Below, in pieces: positions 1 through 13,869 of a stretch of 64,000 bases of DNA. The DNA is from Avena insularis (taxonomy: Eukaryota > Streptophyta > Magnoliopsida > Poales > Poaceae). Under the pieces are notes generated by a model. The model saw nothing but the letters and a program-made list of their open reading frames with translations. It made no database searches and was not told the DNA's origin. The position numbers were made by a program, and so were the translations under genes. Each line of letters opens with the position of its first letter. Position 1 is the first letter of the stretch. The DNA is taken from contig CM042694.1 in NCBI GenBank assembly GCA_023614405.1, forward strand, positions 355,464,010 through 355,528,009, in the 5' to 3' direction.

Positions 1-3000
1 ACACTAGAGTCATTGCTTGTCTGTTCTTATACGAAAACCAGCACTAGAGTCATTGCATGTGTGTTCTTTTCCACAAACCACATATGGATCCATTAGAGTC
101 ATTGCATGTGTGTTATTTCCAAAACCACACATGGATCACCAGTGGCATTGCATGTGTGTTCTTTCCACAAACCACACATGGATCAACCAGTGTCATTGCA
201 TGTGTGTTCTTTCCACAAATCACATATGGACCCACTAGACTCATTGCTTGTGTGTTCATATACTAAAACCAGCACTAGAGCCATTGCATGTGTGTTCTTT
301 TCACAAAAAACATATGGATCCACCAGTGTTCACTTCATGTGTGTTCTTTCCCCAAACCACTTATGGATCCACTAGATGTCATTGCATGTGTGTTCTTTCC
401 ACAAACCACATATGGGTCAACCAGTGGTATTGCATATGTGTTCTTTTCACAAATCACATATGGACCCACTAGAATCATGGCTTGTGTGTTCTTATACTAA
501 AACCAACACTAGAGTCATTGCATGTGTGTTCTTTTCACAAACCACACATGGATCCACCAGTGACATTGCATGTGTGTTCTTTCCACAAACCACAGATGGA
601 TCCACCAGTGTTTATTGCATGTGTGTTCTTTTCCACAAACCACATATGGATCAACCAGTCATCATTGCATGTGTGTTCTTTTTCACAAACCATATATGGA
701 CCCACTACAGTCATTGCATGTGTGTTCTTATACTAAAACCAGCACTACAGCCATTACATGTGTGTTCTTTCCACAAACCACACATGGATCCACTGGTGTC
801 ATTGCATGTGTGTTCTTTCCACAAACCACACATGGATCAACCAGTGGTCATTGCATGCGTGTTCTTTTCCACGAACCACATATGGATCAACCAGTGCTCA
901 TTTCATGTGTGTTCTTTTCACAAACCACATATGGATGAACCAGTGTTCATTGCATGTGTGTTCTTTCCATAAACCACACATGGATCAACCAGTGTCATTG
1001 CATGTGTGTTCTTTCCACAAATCACATATGGACCCACTAGAGTCATTGCTTGTGTGTTCTTATACTAAAACCAGCACTAGATTCATTGCATGTGTGTTCT
1101 TTTCACAAACAACATATGGATCCACCAGTGTTCACTACATGTGTTTTGTTTCCACAAGCCACTTATGGATCCACTAGTGTTCATTGTATGTGTGTTCTTT
1201 TCCACAAACCACATATCGATCAACCAGTGTTCATTGCATGTGTGTTCTTTTCACAAACCACACATGGATCCATCAGTGTCATTGCATGCGTGTTCTTTCC
1301 ACAAACCACACATGGATCAACCAATGGTCATTGCATGTGTGTTCTTTTCCACAAACCACATATGGATCCATTAGGGTCACTGCATGTGTGTTATTTCCAC
1401 AAACCACACATGGATCAACCAGTGTTCACTGCATGTGTGTTGTTTTCAAAAACCACATGTGGACCCACTAGAGTCATTGCATGTGTGTTCTTATACTAAA
1501 ACCAGCACTAGAGTCATTGGATGTGTGTTCTTTTCACAAACCACACATGGATCCACCAGTGTCATTGCATGTGTGTTCTTTCCACAAACCACATATGGAT
1601 CAACCAGTGGCATTGCATGTGTGGTCTTTTCATAAATCACATATGGACCCACTAGAGTCATTGCATGTGTGTTCTTATACTAAAACCAGCACTAGAGTCA
1701 TTGGATGTGTGTTTTTTCCACAAACCACATATGGATCAACCAGTGTTCATTGCATGTGTGTTCTTTTCACAAACCACACATGGATCCATCAGTGTCATTG
1801 CATGCGTGTTCTTTCCACAAACCACATGGATCAACCAATGGTCATTGCATGTGTGTTCTTTTCCACAAACCACATATGGATCCATTAGGGTCACTGCATG
1901 TGTGTTATTTCCACAAACCACACATGGATCAACCAGGGTTCACTGCATGTGTGTTGTTTTCACAAACCACATGTGGACCGACTAGAGTCATTGCATGTGT
2001 GTTCTTATACTAAAACCAGCACTAGAGTCATTGGATGTGTGTTCTTTTCACAAACCACACATGGATCCACCAGTGTCATTGCATGTGTGTTCTTTCCACA
2101 AACCACATATGGATCAACCAGTGGCATTGCATGTGTGGTCTTTTCATAAATCACATATGGACCCACTAGAGTCATTGCATGTGTGTTCTTATACTAAAAC
2201 CAGCACTAGAGTCATTGCATGTGTGTTCTTTGCACAAACCACATGTGGATCCACCAGTGTTCACTGCATGTGTGTTCTTTCCACAAAACACGTATGGATC
2301 CACTAGTGTTCACTACATGTGTGTTCCTGACATGAACCACATATGGTTCCACCAGTGTTCACTACATGTGTGTTCCTAACATGAACCACATATGGACCCA
2401 CTAGAGTCATTGCATGTGTGTTCTTTTTACAAACGACATATGGATCCACCAGTGTTCACTTCATGTGTGTTCTTTCCACAAACCACTTATGGATCCACCA
2501 ATGTTCATTGCATGTGTGTTCTTTTCCACAAACTACTTATGGATGAACTAGTGGTCATTGGATGTGTGTTCTTTTCACAAACCACATGTGGACCCACTAG
2601 AGTCATTACATGTGTGTTCTTATACTAAAACCAGCACTAGACTCATTGCATGTGTGTTCTTTTCACAAACCACACATGGATCCACCTTTGTCATTTCATG
2701 TGTGTTCTTTTCCACAAATGACATATGGATCAACCAGTGGTCATTGCATGTGTGTTCTTTTCACAAACCACATGTGGACCCACTAGTCATTGCATGTGTG
2801 TTCCTGACATGAACCACATATGGACCCACTAGAGTGATTGCATGTGTGTTCTTTCCACAAACCAAACATGGATGAACCAGTGTCATTGCATGTGTGTTCT
2901 GTCCACAAAGCACATATGGATCAACCAATGGCATTGCATGTGTGTTCTTTTCACAAACCACATATGGATCAACCAGTGTTCACTCCATGTGTGTTCTTTC

Positions 3001-3760
3001 CACAAACCAGTTATGGATCCACCAGTGTTCATTGTATGTGTGTTCTTTTCCACAAACCACATATGGATCCATTAGAGTCATTGCATGTGTGTTCTTTCCA
3101 CAAACCACACATGGATCAACCAATGGCATTGCATGTGTGTTCTTTCCACAAACCACACATGGATCAACCAGTGGCATTGCATGTGTGTTCTTTCCACAAA
3201 TCACATATGGACCCACTAGAGTCATTGCATGTGTGTTCTTATACTAGAACTAGCACTAGAGTCATTGCATGTGTGTTCTTTCCACAAACCACACATGGAT
3301 CAACTAGTGTCATTGCATGTGTGTTCTTTCCACAAACAACATATGGATCAGCCAATGGTCATTGCATGTGTGTTCTTTTCACAAACCACATATGGACCCA
3401 CTAGAGTCATTGCATGTGTGTTCTTTCCACAAACCACATATAGATCCACCAGTGTTCACTGCATGTGTGTTCTTTCCATAAACCACTTATGGATCCACTA
3501 GTGTTCACTGCATGTGTGTTCCTGACATGAACCACATAGGGATCCACCAGTGTTCACTGCATGCGTGTTCCTGACATGAACCACATATGGACCCACTAGA
3601 TTCATTGAATGTGTGTTCTTTTCACAAACCACATATGGATCTACCAGTGTTCACTGCATGTGTGTTCTTTCCACAAACAACTTACGATCCACCAGTGTTC
3701 ACTACACGTGTGTTCCTGACATGAACCACATATGGATGCACCAGTGTTCACTGCATGTGT

Positions 3761-6692
3761 GTTGCTGACATGAACCACATATGGAGCCACTAAAGTCATT
3801 GCATGTGTTTTCTTTTCACAAACCACATATGGTCCACAAGTGTTTACTACATGTGTGTTCTTTCCACAAACCACTTATGGATCCACCAGTGTTCATTGCA
3901 TGTGTGTTCTTTTCCGCAAACCACTTATGGATTAACCAGTGGTCATTGCATGTGTGTTCTTTTCACAAACCACATGTGGACCCACTAGAGTCATTGCATG
4001 TGTGTTCTTTCCACAAACCACACATGGATCCACCAGTGTTCATTGCATGTATGTTCTTTTCCACAAACCACATATGGATCAACTAGTGGTCATTGCGTGT
4101 GTGTTCTTTTCACAAACCACATGTGGACCCACTAGAGTCATTGCATGTGTGTTCCTGACATGAACCACATATGGACCCACTAGAGTCTTTGCATGTGTGT
4201 TCTTTCCACAAACCAAACATGGATCAACCAGTGTCATTGCATGTGTTTTCTTTCCACAAATCACATATGGAACCACTAGAGTCATTGCTTGTGTGTTCTT
4301 ATACTAAAACCAGCACTAGAGTCATTGCATGTGTGTTCTTTTGACAAACAACATATGGATCCACCAGTGTTCACTTCATGTGTGTTCTTTCCACAAACCA
4401 CTTATGGATCGACTAGATGTTATTGCATGTGTGTTCTTTCCACAAACCACATATGGGTCAACCAGTGGCATTGCATATGTGTTCTTTTCACAAATCACAT
4501 ATGGACCCACTAGAGTCATTGCTTGTGTGTTCTTATACTAAAACCAACACTAGAGTCATTGCATGTGTGTTATTTTCACAAACCACACATGGATCCACCA
4601 GTGTAATTGCATGTGTGCTCTTTCCACAAACTACATATGGATCCACCAGTGTTCATTGCATGTGTGTTCTTTTCCACAAACAACATATGGATCAACCAGT
4701 GGTCATTGCACGTGTGTTCTTTTTCACAAACCACATATGTACCCACTAGAGTCATTGCATGTGTGTTCTTATACTAAAACCAGCACTAGAGTCATTGCAT
4801 GTGTGTTCTTTCCACAAACCACACATGGATCCACGGGTGTCATTGCATGTGTGTTCTTTCCACAAACCACACATGGATCAACCAGTGTTCATTGCATGTG
4901 TGTTCTTTCCACAAACCACACATGGATCAACCAGTGTCATTGCATGTGTGTTCTTTCCACAAATCACATATGGACCCACTAGAGTCATTGCTTGTGTGTT
5001 ATACTAAACCCAGCATTAGATTCATTGCATGTGTGTTCTTTTCACAAATAACATATGGATCCACCAGTGTTCACTGCATGTGTGTTCTTTCCACAAAACA
5101 CTTATGGATCCACGAATGTTCATTGTATCTATGTTCTTTTCCACAAACCACATGTGGATCAACCCGTGTTCATTGCATGTGTGTTCTTTTCACAAACCAA
5201 ACATGGATCCACCAGTGTCATTGCATGCGTGTTCTTTCCACAAACCACACATGGATCAACCAGTGGTCATTGCATGTGTGTTCTTTTCCACAAACCACAT
5301 ATGGATCCATTAGAGTCATTGAATGTGTGTTATTTCCACAAACCACACATGGATCAACCAATGGCATTGCATGTGTGTTCTTTCCACAAACCACACACGG
5401 ATCAACCAGTGTTCAATGCATGTGTGTTCTTTTGACAAACCACATGTGGACCCACTAGAGTCATTGCATGTGTGTTCTTATACTAAAACCAGCACTAGAC
5501 TCATTGCATGTGTGTTCTTTTCACAAACCACACATGGATCCACCAGTGTCATTGCATGTGTGTTCTTTCCACAAACCACACATGGATCAACCAGTGGTCA
5601 TTGCATATGTGTTCTTTTCCACAAACCACATATGGATCCATTAGAGTCATTGCATGTGTGTTATTTCCACAAACCACACATGGATCAACCAATGGCATTG
5701 CATGTGTGTTCTTTCCACAAACCACACATGGATCAACCAATGTCATTGCATGTGTGTTCTTTCCACAAATCACATATGGACCCACTAGAGTCAGTGCTTG
5801 TCTGTTCTTATACGAAAACCAGCACTAGAGTCATTGCATGTGTGTTCTTTTCCACAAACCACATATGGATCCATTAGAGTCATTGCATGTGTGTTATTTC
5901 CAAAACCACACATGGATCAACTAGTGGCATTGCATGTGTGTTCTTTCCACAAACCACACATGGATCAACCAGTGTCATTGCATGTGTGTTCTTTCCACAA
6001 ATCACATATGGACCCACTAGAGTCATTGCTTGTGTGTTCATATACTAAAACCAGCACTAGAGCCATTGCATGTGTGTTCTTTTCACAAAAAACATATGGA
6101 TCCACCAGTGTTCACTTCAGGTGTGTTCTTTCCCCAAACCACTTATGGATCCACTAGATGTCATTGCATGTGTGTTCTTTCCACAAACCACATATGAGTC
6201 AACCAGTGGCATTGCATATGTGTTCTTTTCACAAATCACATATGGACCCACTAGAATCATTGCTTGTGTGTTCTTATACTAAAACCAACACTAGAGTCAT
6301 TGCATGTGTGTTCTTTTCACAAACCACACATGGATCCACCAGTGTCATTGCATGTGTGTTCTTTCCACAAACCACACATGGATCCACCAGTGTTCATTGC
6401 ATGTGTGTTCTTTTCCACAAACCACATATGGATCAACCAGTCGTCATTGCATGTGTGTTCTTTTTCACAAACCATATATGGACCCACTAGAGTCATTGCA
6501 TGTGTGTTCTTATACTAAAACCAGCACTAGAGTCATTACATGTGTGTTCTTTCCACAAACCACACATGGATCCACTGGTGTCATTGCATGTGTGTTCTTT
6601 CCACAAACCACACATGGATCAACCAGTGGTCATTGCATGCGTGTTCTTTTCCACGAACCACATATGGATGCACCAGTGTTCACTGCATGTGT
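3761..6692. repeat. Higher-order repeat copy 1 (short form, 2932 bp)
   Basis: The unit is marked by diagnostic variants: GTTGCTGACATGAACC followed by GGAGCCACTAAAGTC at its start, a CATATGGGTCAACC monomer, a shortened TGTTATACTAAACCC monomer and a GTCTGTTCTTATACG monomer. The same order recurs in the next two copies. This copy is shorter than the next by about 283 bp: the bases equivalent to 7161-7443 are absent, which is a loss of whole monomers. The phase chosen for the start is arbitrary. Confidence 0.8.
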
Positions 6693-9600
6693 GTTGCTGA
6701 CATGAACCACATATGGAGCCACTAAAGTCATTGCATGTGTTTTCTTTTCACAAACCACATATGGTCCACAAGTGTTTACTACATGTGTGTTCTTTCCACA
6801 AACCACTTATGGATCCACCAGTGTTCATTGCATGTGTGTTCTTTTCCGCAAACCACTTATGGATTAACCAGTGGTCATTGCATGTGTGTTCTTTTCACAA
6901 ACCACATGTGGACCCACTAGAGTCATTGCATGTGTGTTCTTTCCACAAACCACACATGGATCCACCAGTGTTCATTGCATGTATGTTCTTTTCCACAAAC
7001 CACATATGGATCAACTAGTGGTCATTGCGTGTGTGTTCTTTTCACAAACCACATGTGGACCCACTAGAGTCATTGCATGTGTGTTCCTGACATGAACCAC
7101 ATATGGACCCACTAGAGTCTTTGCATGTGTGTTCTTTCCACAAACCACACATGGATCAACCAGTGTCATTGCATGTGTGTTCTTTCCACAAATCACATAT
7201 GGACCCACTAGAGTAATTGCTTGTGTGTTCTTATAATAAAACCAGCACTAGAGTCATTGCATGTGTGTTCTTTTCCACAAACCACTTATGGATCCACCAG
7301 TGTTCATTGTATGTGTGTTCTTTTCCACAAACCACATATGGATCCATTAGAGTCATTGCATGTGTGTTATTTCCACAAACCACACATGGATCAACCAGTG
7401 GCATTGCATGTGTGTTCTTTCCACAAACCAAACATGGATCAACCAGTGTCATTGCATGTGTTTTCTTTCCACAAATCACATATGGAACCACTAGAGTCAT
7501 TGCTTGTGTGTTCTTATACTAAAACCAGCACTAGAGTCATTGCATGTGTGTTCTTTTGACAAACAACATATGGATCCACCAGTGTTCACTTCATGTGTGT
7601 TCTTTCCACAAACCACTTATGGATCGACTAGATGTTATTGCATGTGTGTTCTTTCCACAAACCACATATGGGTCAACCAGTGGCATTGCATATGTGTTCT
7701 TTTCACAAATCACATATGGACCCACTAGAGTCATTGCTTGTGTGTTCTTATACTAAAACCAACACTAGAGTCATTGCATGTGTGTTATTTTCACAAACCA
7801 CACATGGATCCACCAGTGTAATTGCATGTGTGCTCTTTCCACAAACTACATATGGATCCACCAGTGTTCATTGCATGTGTGTTCTTTTCCACAAACCACA
7901 TATGGATCAACCAGTGGTCATTGCACGTGTGTTCTTTTTCACAAACCACATATGTACCCACTAGAGTCATTGCATGTATGTTCTTATACTAAAACCAGCA
8001 CTAGAGTCATTGCATGTGTGTTCTTTCCACAAACCACACATGGATCCACGGGTGTCATTGCATGTGTGTTCTTTCCACAAACCACACATGGATCAACCAG
8101 TGTTCATTGCATGTGTGTTCTTTCCACAAACCATACATGGATCAACCAGTGTCATTGCATGTGTGTTCTTTCCACAAATCACATATGGACCCACTAGAGT
8201 CATTGCTTGTGTGTTATACTAAACCCAGCATTAGATTCATTGCATGTGTGTTCTTTTCACGAATAACATATGGATCCACCAGTGTTCACTGCATGTGTGT
8301 TCTTTCCACAAAACACTTATGGATCCACGAGTGTTCATTGTATCTATGTTCTTTTCCACAAACCACATGTGGATCAACCCGTGTTCATTGCATGTGTGTT
8401 CTTTTCACAAACCAAACATGGATCCACCAGTGTCATTGCATGCGTGTTCTTTCCATAAACCACACATGGATCAACCAGTGGTCATTGCATGTGTGTTCTT
8501 TCCCACAAACCACATATGGATCCATTAGAGTCGTTGAATGTGTGTTATTTCCACAAACCACACATGGATCAACCAATGGCATTGCATGTGTGTTCTTTCC
8601 ACAAACCACACACGGATCAACCAGTGTTCAATGCATGTGTGTTCTTTTGACAAATCACATGTGGACCCACTAGAGTCATTGCATGTGTGTTCTTATACTA
8701 AAACCAGCACTAGACTCATTGCATGTGTGTTCTTTTCACAAACCACACATGGATCCACCAGTGTCATTGCATGTGTGTTCTTTCCACAAACCACACATGG
8801 ATCAACCAGTGGTCATTGCATGTGTGTTCTTTTCCACAAACCACATATGGATCCATTAGAGTCATTGCATGTGTGTTATTTCCACAAACCACACATGGAT
8901 CAACCAATGGCATTGCATGTGTGTTCTTTCCACAAACCACACATGGATCAACCAATGTCATTGCATGTGTGTTCTTTCCACAAATCACATATGGACCCAC
9001 TAGAGTCAGTGCTTGTCTGTTCTTATACGAAAACCAGCACTAAAGTCATTGCATGTGTGTTCTTTTCCACAAACCACATATGGATCCATTAGAGTCATTG
9101 CATGTGTGTTATTTCCAAAACCACACATGGATCAACTAGTGGCATTGCATGTGTGTTCTTTCCACAAACCACACATGGATCAACCAGTGTCATTGCATGT
9201 GTGTTCTTTCCACAAATCACATATGGACCCACTAGAGTCATTGCTTGTGTGTTCATATACTAAAACCAGCACTAGAGCCATTGCATGTGTGTTCTTTTCA
9301 CAAAAAACATATGGATCCACCAGTGTTCACTTCAGGTGTGTTCTTTCCCCAAACCACTTATGGATCCACTAGATGTCATTGCATGTGTGTTCTTTCCACA
9401 AACCACATATGAGTCAACCACTGGCATTGCATATGTGTTCTTTTCACAAATCACATATGGACCCACTAGAATCATTGCTTGTGTGTTCTTATACTAAAAC
9501 CAACACTAGAGTCATTGCATGTGTGTTCTTTTCACAAACCACACATGGATCCACCAGTGTCATTGCATGTGTGTTCTTTCCACAAACCACACATGGATCC

Positions 9601-9905
9601 ACCAGTGTTCATTGCATGTGTGTTCTTTTCCACAAACCACATATGGATCAATCAATGGCATTGCATGTGTGTTCTTTTTCACAAACCATATATGGACCCA
9701 CTAGAGTCATTGCATGTGTGTTCTTATACTAAAACCAGCACTAGAGTCATTACATGTGTGTTCTTTCCACAAACCAGACATGGATCCACTGGTGTCATTG
9801 CATGTGTGTTCTTTCCACAAACCACACATGGATCAACCAGTGGTCATTGCATGCGTGTTCTTTCCACAAACCACTTATGGATCCACTAGTGTTCACTGCA
9901 TGTGT
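6693..9905. repeat. Higher-order repeat copy 2 (3213 bp)
   Basis: Full-length unit. Markers recur 3213-3215 bp later in copy 3: GTTGCTGACATG at 6693 and 9906, the CATATGAGTCAACC monomer near 9405 and 12620, and the TAAACCCAGCATTAGATTC monomer near 8220 and 11430. Differences from copies 1 and 3 are scattered single bases, so the copies were homogenised recently as a block of roughly 67 monomers. Confidence 0.85.
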
Positions 9906-12900
9906 GTTGCTGACATGAACCACATATGGAGCCACTAAAGTCATTGCATGTGTTTTCTTTTCACAAACCACATATGGTCCACAAGTGTTTACTACATGTG
10001 TGTTCTTTCCACAAACCACTTATGGATCCACCAGTGTTCATTGCATGTGTGTTCTTTTCCGCAAACCACTTATGGATTAACCAGTGGTCATTGCATGTGT
10101 GTTCTTTTCACAAACCACATGTGCACCCACTAGAGTCATTGCATGTGTGTTCTTTCCACAAACCACACATGGATCCACCAGTGTTCATTGCATGTATGTT
10201 CTTTTCCACAAACCACATATGGATCAACTAGTGGTCATTGCGTGTGTGTTCTTTTCACAAACCACATGTGGACCCACTAGAGTCATTGCATGTGTGTTCC
10301 TGACATGAACCACATATGGACCCACTAGAGTCTTTGCATGTGTGTTCTTTCCACAAACCACACATGGATCAACCAGTGTCATTGCATGTGTGTTCTTTCC
10401 ACAAATCACATATGGACCCACTAGAGTAATTGCTTGTGTGTTCTTATAATAAAACCAGCACTAGAGTCATTGCATGTGTGTTCTTTTCCACAAACCACTT
10501 ATGGATCCACCAGTGTTCATTGTATGTGTGTTCTTTTCCACAAACCACATATGGATCCATTAGAGTCATTGCATGTGTGTTATTTCCACAAACCACACAT
10601 GGATCAACCAGTGGCATTGCATGTGTGTTCTTTCCACAAACCAAACATGGATCAACCAGTGTCATTGCATGTGTTTTCTTTCCACAAATCACATATGGAA
10701 CCACTAGAGTCATTGCTTGTGTGTTCTTATACTAAAACCAGCACTAGAGTCATTGCATGTGTGTTCTTTTGACAAACAACATATGGATCCACCAGTGTTC
10801 ACTTCATGTGTGTTCTTTCCACAAACCACTTATGGATCGACTAGATGTTATTGCATGTGTGTTCTTTCCACAAACCACATATGGGTCAACCAGTGGCATT
10901 GCATATGTGTTCTTTTCACAAATCACATATGGACCCACTAGAGTCATTGCTTGTGTGTTCTTATACTAAAACCAACACTAGAGTCATTGCATGTGTGTTA
11001 TTTTCACAAACCACACATGGATCCACCAGTGTAATTGCATGTGTGCTCTTTCCACAAACTACATATGGATCCACCAGTGTTCATTGCATGTGTGTTCTTT
11101 TCCACAAACCACATATGGATCAACCAGTGGTCATTGCACGTGTGTTCTTTTTCACAAACCACATGTGGGCCCACTAGAGTCATTGCATGTGTGTTCTTAT
11201 ACTAAAACCAGCACTAGAGTCATTGCATGTGTGTTCTTTCCACAAACCACACATGGATCCACGGGTGTCATTGCATGTGTGTTCTTTCCACAAACCACAC
11301 ATGGATCAACCAGTGTTCATTGCATGTGTGTTCTTTCCACAAACCACACATGGATCAACCAATGTTATTGCATGTGTGTTCTTTCCACAAATCACATATG
11401 GACCCACTAGAGTCATTGCTTGTGTGTTACACTAAACCCAGCATTAGATTCATTGCATGTGTGTTCTTTTCACAAATAACATATGGATCCACCAGTGTTC
11501 ACTGCATGTGTGTTCTTTCCACAAAACACTTATGGATCCACGAGTGTTCATTGTATCTATGTTCTTTTCCATAAACCACATGTGGATCAACCCGTGTTCA
11601 TTGCATGTGTGTTCTTTTCACAAACCAAACATGGATCCACCAGTGTCATTGCATGCGTGTTCTTTCCATAAACCACACATGGATCAACCAGTGGTCATTG
11701 CATGTGTGTTCTTTTCCACAAACCACATATGGATCCATTAGAGTCATTGAATGTGTGTTATTTCCACAAACCACACATGGATCAACCAATGGCATTGCAT
11801 GTGTGTTCTTTCCACAAACCACACACGGATCAACCAGTGTTCAATGCATGTGTGTTCTTTTGACAAACCACATGTGGACCCACTAGAGTCATTGCATGTG
11901 TGTTCTTATACTAAAACCAGCACTAGACTCATTGCATGTGTGTTCTTTTCACAAACCACACATGGATCCACCAGTGTCATTGCATGTGTGTTCTTTCCAC
12001 AAACCACACATGGATCAACCAGTGGTCATTGCATGTGTGTTCTTTTCCACAAACCACATATGGATCCATTAGAGTCATTGCATGTGTGTTATTTCCACAA
12101 ACCACACATGGATCAACCAATGGCATTGCATGTGTGTTCTTTCCACAAACCACACATGGATCAACCAATGTCATTGCATGTGTGTTCTTTCCACAAATCA
12201 CATATGGACCCACTAGAGTCATTGCTTGTGCATTCTTATCTGAAAACCAGCACTAAAGTCATTGCATGTGTGTTCTTTTCCACAAACCACATATGGATCC
12301 ATTAGAGTCATTGCATGTGTGTTATTTCCAAAACCACACATGGATCAACTAGTGGCATTGCATGTGTGTTCTTTCCACAAACCACACATGGATCAACCAG
12401 TGTCATTGCATGTGTGTTCTTTCCACAAATCACATATGGACCCACTAGAGTCATTGCTTGTGTGTTCATATACTAAAACCAGCACTAGAGCCATTGCATG
12501 TGTGTTCTTTTCACAAAAAACATATGGATCCACCAGTGTTCACTTCAGGTGTGTTCTTTCCCCAAACCACTTATGGATCCACTAGATGTCATTGCATGTG
12601 TGTTCTTTCCACAAACCACATATGAGTCAACCACTGGCATTGCATATGTGTTCTTTTCACAAATCACATATGGACCCACTAGAATCATTGCTTGTGTGTT
12701 CTTATACTAAAACCAACACTAGAGTCATTGCATGTGTGTTCTTTTCACAAACCACACATGGATCCACCAGTGTCATTGCATGTGTGTTCTTTCCACAAAC
12801 CACACATGGATCCACCAGTGTTCATTGCATGTGTGTTCTTTTCCACAAACCACATATGGATCAACCAGTCGTCATTGCATGTGTGTTCTTTTTCACAAAC

Positions 12901-13100
12901 CATATATGGACCCACTAGAGTCATTGCATGTGTGTTCTTATACTAAAACCAGCACTAGAGTCATTACATGTGTGTTCTTTCCACAAACCACACATGGATC
13001 CACTGGTGTCATTGCATGTGTGTTCTTTCCACAAACCACACATGGATCAACCAGTGGTCATTGCATGCGTGTTCTTTTCCACGAACCACATATGGATCAA
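9906..13100. repeat. Higher-order repeat copy 3
   Basis: Follows copy 2 base for base in monomer order up to about 13.08 kb. There, after the TTTTCCACGAACC monomer, it departs into the order seen at about 0.88-1.4 kb and 15.85-16.2 kb instead of starting a fourth full unit. The right edge is approximate. Confidence 0.75.
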
Positions 13101-13869
13101 CCAGTGCTCATTGCATGTGTGTTCTTTTCACAAACCACATATGGATGAACCAGTGTTCATTGCATGTGTGTTCTTTCCACAAACCACACATGGATCAACC
13201 AGTGTTCATTGCATGTGTGTTCTTTCCACAAACAACATATGGATCCACCAATGTTCACTACATGTGTTTTGTTTCCACAAACCACTTATGGATCCACTAG
13301 TGTTCATTGTATGTGTGTTCTTTTCCACAAACCACATATGGATCAACCAGTGTTCATTGCATGTGTGTTCTTTTCACAAACCACACATGGATCCATCAGT
13401 GTCATTGCATGCGTGTTCTTTCCACAAACCACACATGGATTAACCAATGGTCATTGCATGTGTGTTCTTTTCCACAAACAACATATGGATCCAATAGGGT
13501 CATTGCATGTGTGTTATTTCCACAAACCACACATGGATCAACCAGTGTTCACTGCATGTGTGTTGTTTTCACAAACCACATGTGGACCCACTAGAGTCAT
13601 TGCATGTGTGTTCTTATACTAAAACCAGCACTAGAGTCATTGCATGTGTGTTCTTTTCCACAAACCACATATGGATCCATTAGAGTCATTGCATGTGTGT
13701 TATTTCCAAAACCACACATGGATCAACCACAGATGTCATTGCATGTGTGTTCTTTCCACAAACCACATATGGATCAACCAATGGCATTGCATGTGTGTTC
13801 TTTTCACAAACCACATATGGATCCACTAGAGTCATTGCATGTGTTCTTTTCCACAAACCATATGGATCC

